Assembly (NCBI GenBank): GCA_003524435.1
Contig: DQHP01000060.1
Location: forward strand, 1 to 38,163
Length of the DNA stretch: 38,163 bases
Source of the DNA: Microbacterium sp.
GTDB taxonomy: Bacteria; Actinomycetota; Actinomycetes; Actinomycetales; Microbacteriaceae
Direction of reading: 5' to 3'
Under the pieces are notes generated by a model that worked only from the letters and a program-made list of their open reading frames with translations, made no database searches and was not told where the DNA came from. Every line of letters starts with the position of its first letter. Within the stretch, counting starts at the first letter, position 1. Shown one piece after another: positions 15,604-22,180 of this stretch. The position numbers and the translations under genes are program-made.

Positions 15604-16819
15604 ACGCAACTTTCGGATCTGCCAACTTCTCGGGATCGACAACGACATGCCCAGAGATGAGCGGCTTAATCTCGTCGATGACATCCCACACGTTCACGTT
15701 CATCGCCGCCTGGATATGGTTCTCGCTGTCGATCCAAAAGGCGACGAACTCTCTGTCCGCCAGCTTTCCACGGATGACGACGCGATCATACGATCCAGGT
15801 GAGGCGTGTCCGATGTACTCGCAGCCCAGGTCGTATTGGTCGCTGAAGAAGTACGGCAACTCGGTGTACTCGGTGTCGTTACCGAGTAGCGCTGACGCGG
15901 CTGCGGCTGGCTGGTTCAGCGCGGTAGCCCAGTGTTCGACGCGCACGCGGTGGCCAAGAACTGGATGCTGATGGTTGGCGATATCGCCGACGGCGAAGAT
16001 GTCAGGGTCACTGCTGCGCAGCGAAGCATCCACGAGCACGCCGTTGTCGACGTCGAGCCCCGCATCCTCAGCAAGACCGACTTCGGGAGTCACCCCGATA
16101 CCGATCACGACTGCATCCGCAAGCACGACTTCGCCATCGGCGAGCCGTACGCCGCTCACGCGAGCGCCGACCGTTGTGATGGCCTCGACCTTAACCTCGG
16201 TGCGCAGGTCAACGCCGTTCGATGTATGCAGATCAGCGAAGACTTGTGCGATCTCATCACCGAGAACCTTCAGCAGCGGGAGCTTCCCGCCTTCAAGAAT
16301 CGTCACGGTCGTACCCGCAGCGCGTGCGGCGGATGCGACCTCTAATCCGATCCAGCCACCTCCGATGATCACGAGCTTCTTGCCCTCGCCGAACGTCTGG
16401 TGGATGGCATCGGATTCCTCGACGGTTCGCAGATAGTGGATGCCGTCAGCATCCGCTCCTTCAATCGGAAGGTGACGAGCGGCTGAGCCTGTCGCGAGCA
16501 CGAGCTTGTCGTACGCAAGCGACGAGCCATCGGCGAGCGTTACCGTATGGCCGGAGGGCTCGACCGCGGTGGCCGTGGTGCCCTCGCGTACCGTGACCTC
16601 GTTATCGCGATACCACTCGACGGGATGCACGAGCGCGTCGTCGAAAGACGACTTCCCCGCAAGATAGTCCTTCGAGAGAGACGGGCGCTCGTACGGCAGA
16701 TGCTTCTCTGCCGAGATCAGCGTGATCGTGCCTTCAAAGTCGTCCTCGCGCAATGCCTCTGCCGTCTTCGCCGCAGCGAGGCCTCCCCCGATGACGACAA
16801 CGTGCTCGATGGTGTTCAT
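15590..16819 (-). CDS. FAD-dependent NAD(P)H:ferredoxin/rubredoxin-type reductase
   Basis: A 409-residue flavoprotein of the BphA4 / rubredoxin-ferredoxin reductase type. It has an N-terminal FAD-binding VVVIGGGLAAAKTAEALR, an NAD-binding VIIGGGWIGLEVASAARA near residue 150, a second FAD motif IFAVGDIA near 275, and a reductase C-terminal domain. It would move electrons from NAD(P)H to a ferredoxin or an iron enzyme. AGGAGG six bases before the ATG is the strongest Shine-Dalgarno sequence of the locus. Its place between folE and folP is unusual and suggests that the pathway has a redox step or supplies a pterin-dependent enzyme; no ferredoxin gene is in the window. Confidence 0.88.
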   Translation of the reverse strand: MNTIEHVVVIGGGLAAAKTAEALREDDFEGTITLISAEKHLPYERPSLSKDYLAGKSSFDDALVHPVEWYRDNEVTVREGTTATAVEPSGHTVTLADGSSLAYDKLVLATGSAARHLPIEGADADGIHYLRTVEESDAIHQTFGEGKKLVIIGGGWIGLEVASAARAAGTTVTILEGGKLPLLKVLGDEIAQVFADLHTSNGVDLRTEVKVEAITTVGARVSGVRLADGEVVLADAVVIGIGVTPEVGLAEDAGLDVDNGVLVDASLRSSDPDIFAVGDIANHQHPVLGHRVRVEHWATALNQPAAAASALLGNDTEYTELPYFFSDQYDLGCEYIGHASPGSYDRVVIRGKLADREFVAFWIDSENHIQAAMNVNVWDVIDEIKPLISGHVVVDPEKLADPKVAYAQL

Positions 16820-16852
16820 GAGTTCCTCCTGAGGCGAAATGGGGTTTGGTGG

Positions 16853-17470
16853 TTATGGGTGAGAGTGGCCGGCGAGCGAGAGGAACTCTTGGCGCGAGCG
16901 TGAGTCTTCACGCAACTGTCCAAGAAGTGTCGAGGTCAACGTGCTCGATCCACTCGCGAGTGCCCCGCGCAGCGTCATGCACGAGTGCTCGGCTTCGACG
17001 ATGACGCCGACGCCCTGCGGGCTGAGGTGATCTTGTAGCCACTGAGCGACCTGCTTCGTGAGGCGCTCCTGGGTCTGCGGACGACAAGCGAAGTGCTCCA
17101 TGATGCGCGCGAGCTTCGATAGGCCGACGATGCGCTCGCCAGGGAGATATCCGATGCTCGCCCGGCCGCTGAACGGCAGGAGGTGATGTTCGCAGAGCGA
17201 GCGTACGGGAATGTCGCGCACGATCACCATCTCGTCGTACCCCTCATCGTTGGGGAAGGTCGTGAGATCAAACTCGCGCGGTGACAGCAGCTCAGCCCAC
17301 GCCCGCGCCATGCGCTGCGGCGTCGCCGCAAGATGGGCTGAATCGAGCGACATGCCTAATGCTCGCAGGAAGTCCCCTGCCGCCAACTCTGCTCGGGCGA
17401 GGTCCGGTTTACCCATCGCGCTATTCACGTGCAACGGTGCAACTTCGCGACTGAGAATCGACTCCGACAT
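16853..17470 (-). CDS. folE: GTP cyclohydrolase I
   Basis: A 205-residue T-fold enzyme converting GTP to 7,8-dihydroneopterin triphosphate. Zinc ligands are visible in PVRSLCEHHLLPF (Cys and His) and HSCMTLRGA (Cys). SKLARIMEHFACRPQTQERLT is abbreviated here to the substrate-site landmarks SKLARI and RPQTQERLT. Length and motifs fit type IA. The ATG at 17470 has GGTGGGG close upstream. It is the first gene of the minus-strand pterin operon, divergent from a Cys-rich regulator. The usual actinobacterial folE stands beside ftsH and folB/folK; neither is here, so this may be a second, regulated copy. Confidence 0.94.
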   Translation of the reverse strand: MSESILSREVAPLHVNSAMGKPDLARAELAAGDFLRALGMSLDSAHLAATPQRMARAWAELLSPREFDLTTFPNDEGYDEMVIVRDIPVRSLCEHHLLPFSGRASIGYLPGERIVGLSKLARIMEHFACRPQTQERLTKQVAQWLQDHLSPQGVGVIVEAEHSCMTLRGALASGSSTLTSTLLGQLREDSRSRQEFLSLAGHSHP

Positions 17471-17482
17471 GACCCCACCGAT

Positions 17483-17508
17483 CTAAAAAAGGATTGACTT
17501 ATTTTTAG
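17483..17508. promoter_or_regulatory. AT-rich inverted repeat between folE and regulator, candidate operator
   Basis: CTAAAAA (17483-17489) and TTTTTAG (17502-17508) are perfect 7-base inverted arms around 12 bases. The centre of the repeat sits midway between the divergent starts. A TTAGAT (minus) and a TAGAAT (plus) -10-like box overlap the two arms, so a bound repressor would shut both directions. A third TTTTAGAA copy lies at 17546-17553, just before the regulator start. Confidence 0.5.
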
Positions 17509-17565
17509 AATGTCACCACGATGAGGTTTCGTCAAGGTAGCCTGGTTTTAGAAAGGATGCTGCTG

Positions 17566-18231
17566 ATGAACACGAACGATCCCCAGAGAAATCTGGAAGA
17601 TCTCGCACTGTTGTCGGATGAGATCCGTCGACGTTTGTACGAGTTCATCGCCATGCGTGGCGACAGCGTGACACGCGAAGAAGTCGCTACCGCCGTTGGT
17701 ATTAGCCGCAGCCTTGCCGCCTACCATCTGGACAAGCTCGCAGCCGGAGGCCTCCTGGAGGTGGCGTTCGCGCGTACGAACGGCAGAACCGGGCCTGGGT
17801 CGGGTCGGCCTGCCAAGCGCTACTCACGGAGTCAGCGCGAACTGGCCATCAACGTGCCTCCCCGCAATTACAGTCTTCTCGCCAATCTTTTGGCAACCGC
17901 GGCCGACGCGGCACCTTCGGGCGAGTTCCGTGCGGCTCTCGCCTCAGCATCCGTGCAAGAGGGTGTGGCGCTGGGCGAGCAGAGCGGCGACATTCGCGCA
18001 GCCCTCACGACAGCCGGGTTCGAGCCGATTGACACCGAGAACGACGACATCATTTTGCGCAACTGCCCGTTCGACAGTGTCGCGCAAAAACACAGCGACC
18101 TCGCTTGCAACCTCAACCACGCTTTTATTCGCGGCGCGCTTGAGGGGGTATCTGCCGATCCCGATCGCGCAGAGCTCTCCCCCGAGTGCGGGCAGTGCTG
18201 CGTCGTCATTCATCCGGATCGCCGTTCGTGA
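17566..18231 (+). CDS. Winged-helix regulator with Cys-rich sensor domain, paralogue of 9168-9842
   Basis: A 221-residue protein. The winged helix at residues ~20-70 contains VTREEVATAVGISRSLAAYH, followed by a GPGSGRPAKRY wing. The C-terminal domain has NCPFD and LACNLNH (CX13C, as in the nitrite-locus regulator) and a terminal ECGQCC cluster, five Cys in all. Metal or Fe-S binding is likely but inferred. ATG 17566 has AAAGGA eight bases upstream; ATG 17521, nine bases after a TAGAAT, could be an alternative start. It is divergent from folE across a 26-base inverted repeat and coupled to the Nudix gene, so it probably regulates both arms of the pterin locus. Confidence 0.83.
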   Translation: MNTNDPQRNLEDLALLSDEIRRRLYEFIAMRGDSVTREEVATAVGISRSLAAYHLDKLAAGGLLEVAFARTNGRTGPGSGRPAKRYSRSQRELAINVPPRNYSLLANLLATAADAAPSGEFRAALASASVQEGVALGEQSGDIRAALTTAGFEPIDTENDDIILRNCPFDSVAQKHSDLACNLNHAFIRGALEGVSADPDRAELSPECGQCCVVIHPDRRS

Positions 18232-18686
18232 GTGAGCAGCGTTTCGCCGTGATTCCGGCGGTGTACGTGTACTTGCGGCGCGGCGACGATGTGCTGCTGC
18301 AGTTACGTCAAGGGACCGGCTACATGGACGGGATGTGGGCTGCAGGAACCGCGGGACACATAGAGCTCGGCGAAACTGCGGCGTCAGCCGGATGCCGTGA
18401 GGCAGCCGAAGAGCTGGGTATCAGGCTCGAATCCGCTCAGCTCGCGCCGCTCACGGTCATGCAGCGCACCGACGGCACGGCATCGGCTATCGAGCAGCGC
18501 GCGGATTGGTTTTTCACCGCAACGTCGTGGATCGATACTCCGCGCATTATTGAGCCGAGCAAGTGCGCACAACTCGAGTGGTTCTCGCTAAACGCGCTCC
18601 CCGACAGGATGCCGCCGTATGAGCGCGCTGCACTGGATGCTCTCGCCTGTGGCGACGTGCCGCCGTTCATGAGTTACGGGTTCTGA
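18228..18686 (+). CDS. Nudix hydrolase
   Basis: A 152-residue Nudix pyrophosphohydrolase. The full box GX5EX7REUXEEXGU is present: GHIELGE, then seven residues, then REAAEELGI, near residues 47-69. The GTG start at 18228 overlaps the regulator stop as GTGA; the open frame extends 14 codons further up inside that gene, which is a shadow. Nudix enzymes such as E. coli NudB remove pyrophosphate from dihydroneopterin triphosphate, the product of FolE. Given the neighbours that is a reasonable guess, though the sequence alone does not give a substrate. A small tail of ~70 bases separates it from the convergent hydrolase. Confidence 0.87.
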   Translation: MSEQRFAVIPAVYVYLRRGDDVLLQLRQGTGYMDGMWAAGTAGHIELGETAASAGCREAAEELGIRLESAQLAPLTVMQRTDGTASAIEQRADWFFTATSWIDTPRIIEPSKCAQLEWFSLNALPDRMPPYERAALDALACGDVPPFMSYGF

Positions 18687-18757
18687 CACACGCTCACCGT
18701 GCGCGGGCGAACCCGCCGCGACAAGCTGACCTTCAGTCAGAAGGTATGCCCGTCCGG

Positions 18758-19477
18758 TCAGACATCGCCGAACAGTTCGGGAAGCGACTCCGTAAAGTCA
18801 TCGAAATGGCTATACCAAACAGTGTGCGCAGCGTTCGGGATGCTCCGCACATCCACTCCGCGCCCCGAAAGTCTGTGTGCCTCTTCGGCAGTAACGAATG
18901 AGCTCGGATCAGCGCGAACGAGAATCGACCCCGGAGCGGGCAGATGAGACACGTCGGCACCCGCCGAGATCGATGCGGCGGTGGCCGGATCGAACCTGTC
19001 GGCTGCCCGAGCTTCGACGAGTGCATCCTGCGCACTGTAATGAGGTCGTGTAGCTCGCAACCATTCGGCGTCGCGGCGTCGTTCACGATCAGCTGCGTAT
19101 TGCGCGGTGAGCACGGCACGATCGGCGCCGCCCGAGAACGCGCAGGTCGTGTCGACGTACACCGCGAGTTCGAGTGGCAGTCGATTCGCGGCAGCGGCCA
19201 ACACCGTCCCACCGTACGAGTGCCCGATGGCGGTAACGCGCGGCGATGGGGCCAACGTCTGAACAGTCTCGATCACGGCATCTGCCGCGGACGCTACCGT
19301 GCAGCGGCTATCTCGCGGTGAATCACCGTGTCCCGGCAGGTCCAGTGCGATCACCCGACAGCCGCGCTCGGCGAGGAGTGCTGCGATCTTCCACCAGCTT
19401 TCGGCCGATCCCATCATGCCGTGAAGTAACAGCACGGCATGATCGCCAGAGCCCGCTTCAATCGAGTTCAACAACAT
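18758..19477 (-). CDS. Alpha/beta hydrolase
   Basis: A 239-residue alpha/beta-hydrolase-fold protein. The oxyanion segment LLLHGMMGSAESW lies near residue 17, nucleophile elbow GHSYGG near 88, and catalytic His in IPNAAHTVW near 217. The acid residue is probably in the VRADPSSF strand near 190. It is most like the small esterase / MenH-like / haloperoxidase-like group; the substrate is unknown. ATG 19477 has no Shine-Dalgarno sequence; CAGGCT, one base off TANNNT, lies six bases upstream, so it may be leaderless. Confidence 0.82.
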   Translation of the reverse strand: MLLNSIEAGSGDHAVLLLHGMMGSAESWWKIAALLAERGCRVIALDLPGHGDSPRDSRCTVASAADAVIETVQTLAPSPRVTAIGHSYGGTVLAAAANRLPLELAVYVDTTCAFSGGADRAVLTAQYAADRERRRDAEWLRATRPHYSAQDALVEARAADRFDPATAASISAGADVSHLPAPGSILVRADPSSFVTAEEAHRLSGRGVDVRSIPNAAHTVWYSHFDDFTESLPELFGDV

Positions 19478-19571
19478 CCGTCAAGCCTGTCGGAGCTTGG
19501 CCAGGTTGGGCAGCGGACACCACGCCCCGAGCGCGAGCGGGCTCGCCGTTGCGCGTCGATGTCTCGGTCGT

Positions 19572-20456
19572 TCATCTCGTTCGCTCCGGCCCTTCGTTCG
19601 GAGAAAGTGTCGTTGTCATCACCAGCGTCTGCGGGTCGGACAACGCCAGTTTCACTGTGATCGATTCGAACTCCCGCAGTGAATTCACATGCGTGCCGCC
19701 GCACAGCATTACCGCATCGCCCTCCGGCAATCTGCAGCGCCAGCGGCGCCGATCAATGATCGTCGGGCCATCCGCCTCAATGATGCTCGTTGCACCGGAA
19801 GTCACCCATGCGGCCAGCTGCGCATTGATACGAGCCTCTCGCTCTGGGAGCGTCGCGGAGAAAGTCTCCGTGTCAAAACCCGCTTTACGCAGACTCTTGC
19901 CGAGGCGGTACTCGTCGACGCTACCGTTTTCTTGGATGCGACTGGACTGATTCGCGCGGGCTTCAAAATCCGGGTTTCCGAGAGCGTCAGCACCCGGGTC
20001 TTTCCGCCACAATTCGGCGACGGCGAGATCGAGCGCCAAGGATGCCAGGTGGCACGCTGTGTGCCCACGACTCAACTTGTCTCGACGTTCGACGTCCACT
20101 GACAGAGTCACGGCTACGCCCGGGGTCAGCCACTCCGGGACGTCAGCGACAGCGAGTCGGTGTCCCACCAACCAGGTCCATCCCACCGCGCCACGTTTGA
20201 CCGGAATCTCTGCACCCAGGGCGAGGGCACCGTCATCGCTCACCGCTGCCATCACTGCTTCTGCGACGGTGCCAGATTGATCGGGAACCATGAGTGTTCC
20301 GCTGTCCCCGGGCTGATCCGGCCAGGTGTGATCCACCGGATGGAATGGTGTCTCGTTCACGATGACGACCGCACCGTCCGGATTCGACTCAGCGCGCATC
20401 ACCACTGCATCGCCCTGCGTTGCACCGTTAGGGAAGGTGACTGTGGTGACGTTCAA
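19572..20456 (-). CDS. AlaX-like alanyl-tRNA editing protein / metal-dependent hydrolase
   Basis: A 294-residue protein related to the AlaRS editing domain. The zinc motifs are HTACH (HxxxH, residue ~130) and CGGTH (CxxxH, ~250). AlaX proteins hydrolyse mischarged Ser- or Gly-tRNA-Ala in trans. The N-terminal ~100 residues carry the beta-barrel landmark TPFHPVDHTWPDQPGDSG, the counterpart of the usual TxFYPxGGGQPxDxG motif, in which GGGQ is replaced. The start is a TTG at 20456 with GGGAG five bases upstream. It follows the SnoaL-like gene by 17 bases, probably in one operon. The altered N-motif makes the exact substrate uncertain. Confidence 0.8.
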   Translation of the reverse strand: MNVTTVTFPNGATQGDAVVMRAESNPDGAVVIVNETPFHPVDHTWPDQPGDSGTLMVPDQSGTVAEAVMAAVSDDGALALGAEIPVKRGAVGWTWLVGHRLAVADVPEWLTPGVAVTLSVDVERRDKLSRGHTACHLASLALDLAVAELWRKDPGADALGNPDFEARANQSSRIQENGSVDEYRLGKSLRKAGFDTETFSATLPEREARINAQLAAWVTSGATSIIEADGPTIIDRRRWRCRLPEGDAVMLCGGTHVNSLREFESITVKLALSDPQTLVMTTTLSPNEGPERTR

Positions 20457-20473
20457 AGAATCTCCCGCAGAAA

Positions 20474-20806
20474 TCAGTGGTTGGGCGGAATCGTGAAGCT
20501 CGCCAGACGATCACCGGAAACCACAAAGATACCGTCCGACTCGCCGTTGAAGACGCTGCTGGACCATCCGAAACGGATTCGCGTCGTATCGCCCTCCGTC
20601 TCAGCGGAAAGCACGGTCATCTTCGCGCCCGCCCCGATGGCATCGCTCGCTGCCCAGGCGCGTACGCCTTCGGACCCCGCTTTAACTGTTCCCCAGTCGC
20701 TCACGAAACCATCGTGAGCGAAAGCAGAGACGAACGCTTCGGTGTCAGCGGCATTAATGGCATCGACCATAGCCTGGACTGGTTGCGGAATAGCGATATC
20801 GGACAT
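20474..20806 (-). CDS. SnoaL-like / NTF2-like small protein
   Basis: A 110-residue cone-shaped NTF2-like protein. It follows the SnoaL pattern: VQAMVDAINAADTEAFVSAF helix pair near residue 9 and HDGFVSDWG, then a beta-rich half ending GDRLASFTIPPNH. Members bind or isomerise small hydrophobic molecules, and many have no known function. ATG 20806 has AAGGAG six bases upstream. It is likely co-transcribed with the AlaX-like gene. Confidence 0.75.
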   Translation of the reverse strand: MSDIAIPQPVQAMVDAINAADTEAFVSAFAHDGFVSDWGTVKAGSEGVRAWAASDAIGAGAKMTVLSAETEGDTTRIRFGWSSSVFNGESDGIFVVSGDRLASFTIPPNH

Positions 20807-20840
20807 CGTTGTCTCCTTCGTTAGTCGTGCTGGCGAGGGG

Positions 20841-21992
20841 CTATGCGGTGATCACCTGGGCGGTGCCGGGTGCGGCATTCGGGCCCATCTCAGCGGCGAT
20901 CCGGTTTGCCTCTTCGATCAGCGTCCGCACGATGTCTGCCTCGGGCACGGTCTTGATGACCTCGCCCTTGACGAAAATCTGGCCCTTACCGTTTCCGGAC
21001 GCGACACCCAGGTCGGCCTCGCGCGCCTCTCCGGGGCCATTCACGACGCAGCCCATCACCGCGACGCGCAGTGGCACGGTCATATCCTTCAGGCCCTCAG
21101 TCACGCTGTCCGCCAGCGTGTAGACGTCGACCTGGGCGCGACCACACGACGGGCACGAGACGATCTCGAGCTTGCGCTCACGCAGATTCAGCGACTGCAG
21201 AACCTGGTGGCCAACCTTGACCTCTTCGGCGGGCGGAGCAGACAGCGACACACGGATGGTGTCACCGATGCCCTCGCCGAGCAGAATCCCGAATGCCGTC
21301 GCTGATTTGATCGTCCCCTGAAAAGCGGGCCCGGCTTCGGTGACGCCAAGATGCAACGGCCAATCGCCCTGCTCTGCGAGCTGACGGTAGGCCTTCACCA
21401 TCACGACCGGGTCGTTGTGCTTAACCGAAATCTTGAAGTCGTGGAAGTCATGCTCTTCGAACAGCGATGCTTCCCACACGGCGCTTTCAACGAGTGCCTC
21501 TGCCGTGGCCTTGCCGTGCTTCTGAAGAATGCGCTTGTCCAGCGACCCGGCGTTCACACCGATGCGCAGTGACACTCCGGCGGCCTTGGCCGCGGCTGCA
21601 ATCTTGCCGACGTTGCCGTCGAACTCACGAATATTGCCGGGGTTCACACGCACGGCGCCGCACCCAGCGTCAATGGCCGTGTAGATATAGCGCGGCTGGA
21701 AGTGGATATCGGCAATCACCGGGATCTGGCTCTTCATCGCGATGATCTTCAGCGCATCGGCGTCGTCCTGATGCGGCACCGCGACGCGCACAATCTCGCA
21801 CCCAGAAGCCGTGAGTTCGGCGATCTGTTGCAGCGTTGCATTGATGTCGGTCGTCTTCGTCGTCGTCATCGACTGGACGCTCACAGGCGCATTACCGCCG
21901 ACAAGCACCTTTCCGACGCTGAGTTGACGCGACTTGCGGCGAGGGGCGAGGACTGCGGGGATCTTCGGCATCCCAAGATTCACTGCTGGCAC
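20841..21992 (-). CDS. ispG: 4-Hydroxy-3-methylbut-2-enyl diphosphate synthase (flavodoxin/ferredoxin)
   Basis: The [4Fe-4S] enzyme of the MEP isoprenoid pathway, converting MEcPP to HMBPP. The 383-residue product has the TIM-barrel part with VSVQSMTTTKTTD near residue 37 and NPGNI near 117. Iron-sulfur ligands are in CPSCGRAQ (residue ~280) and GCVVNGPGE (~315). The GTG at 21992 lacks a Shine-Dalgarno sequence and follows TAGGCT by six bases. With the M50 protease and dxr on the same strand it reproduces the actinobacterial dxr-rip-ispG order, here split by plus-strand genes. Confidence 0.96.
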   Translation of the reverse strand: MPAVNLGMPKIPAVLAPRRKSRQLSVGKVLVGGNAPVSVQSMTTTKTTDINATLQQIAELTASGCEIVRVAVPHQDDADALKIIAMKSQIPVIADIHFQPRYIYTAIDAGCGAVRVNPGNIREFDGNVGKIAAAAKAAGVSLRIGVNAGSLDKRILQKHGKATAEALVESAVWEASLFEEHDFHDFKISVKHNDPVVMVKAYRQLAEQGDWPLHLGVTEAGPAFQGTIKSATAFGILLGEGIGDTIRVSLSAPPAEEVKVGHQVLQSLNLRERKLEIVSCPSCGRAQVDVYTLADSVTEGLKDMTVPLRVAVMGCVVNGPGEAREADLGVASGNGKGQIFVKGEVIKTVPEADIVRTLIEEANRIAAEMGPNAAPGTAQVITA

Positions 21993-21998
21993 ACCATC

Positions 21999-22004
21999 AG
22001 CCTA
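21999..22004 (-). promoter_or_regulatory. -10 box, leaderless ispG
   Basis: TAGGCT, six bases, then the GTG at 21992. The same TAGGCT-N6-start pattern precedes dxr and the asparaginase gene. Confidence 0.6.
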
Positions 22005-22044
22005 CGCCGCTGCCACGAGGCAGGGCTGGATGCTCGCCGTGTGA

Positions 22045-22050
22045 TAGTTT
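22045..22050 (+). promoter_or_regulatory. -10-like box before trp leader peptide
   Basis: TAGTTT ends six bases before the ATG of the leader peptide at 22057. The leader would be the first codons of a leaderless mRNA. A weak CAGG is the only ribosome-site candidate. Confidence 0.4.
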
Positions 22051-22056
22051 CAGGCC

Positions 22057-22092
22057 ATGCTCGCGAACTTCCCTTGGTGGCCCGCCTTCTAG
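22057..22092 (+). CDS. trpL: trp leader peptide MLANFPWWPAF
   Basis: An 11-codon reading frame with two tandem Trp codons (22075-22080) near its end and a TAG stop at 22090. The stop is embedded in the first attenuator hairpin. It is a sensor rather than a working protein: a ribosome short of Trp-tRNA stalls on the Trp pair. Confidence 0.82.
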   Translation: MLANFPWWPAF

Positions 22093-22127
22093 GCGGTGTT
22101 TTCGCGTTCCCACGAATTCAGACCGCC
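22082..22127 (+). promoter_or_regulatory. Attenuator strands 1:2 and 2:3 (antiterminator)
   Basis: Strand 1 is CCGCC (22082-22086), directly after the Trp codons. Strand 2 is GGCGGT (22092-22097). Strand 3 is ACCGCC (22122-22127). Strand 2 can pair with either 1 or 3. A ribosome stalled on the Trp codons covers strand 1, frees 2 to hold 3, and so prevents the terminator. Confidence 0.78.
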
Positions 22128-22143
22128 TCCGGGGCGGTCTTTT
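22121..22143 (+). terminator. trp attenuator terminator
   Basis: GACCGCC (22121-22127), loop TCCGG, GGCGGTC (22133-22139), then TTTT. This is a perfect 7-base stem with a U tract, 38 bases before the trpEG start. Confidence 0.85.
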
Positions 22144-22180
22144 CGTTGAACCGAGCCGGAGCCCTGCACAGGAGACCTCG

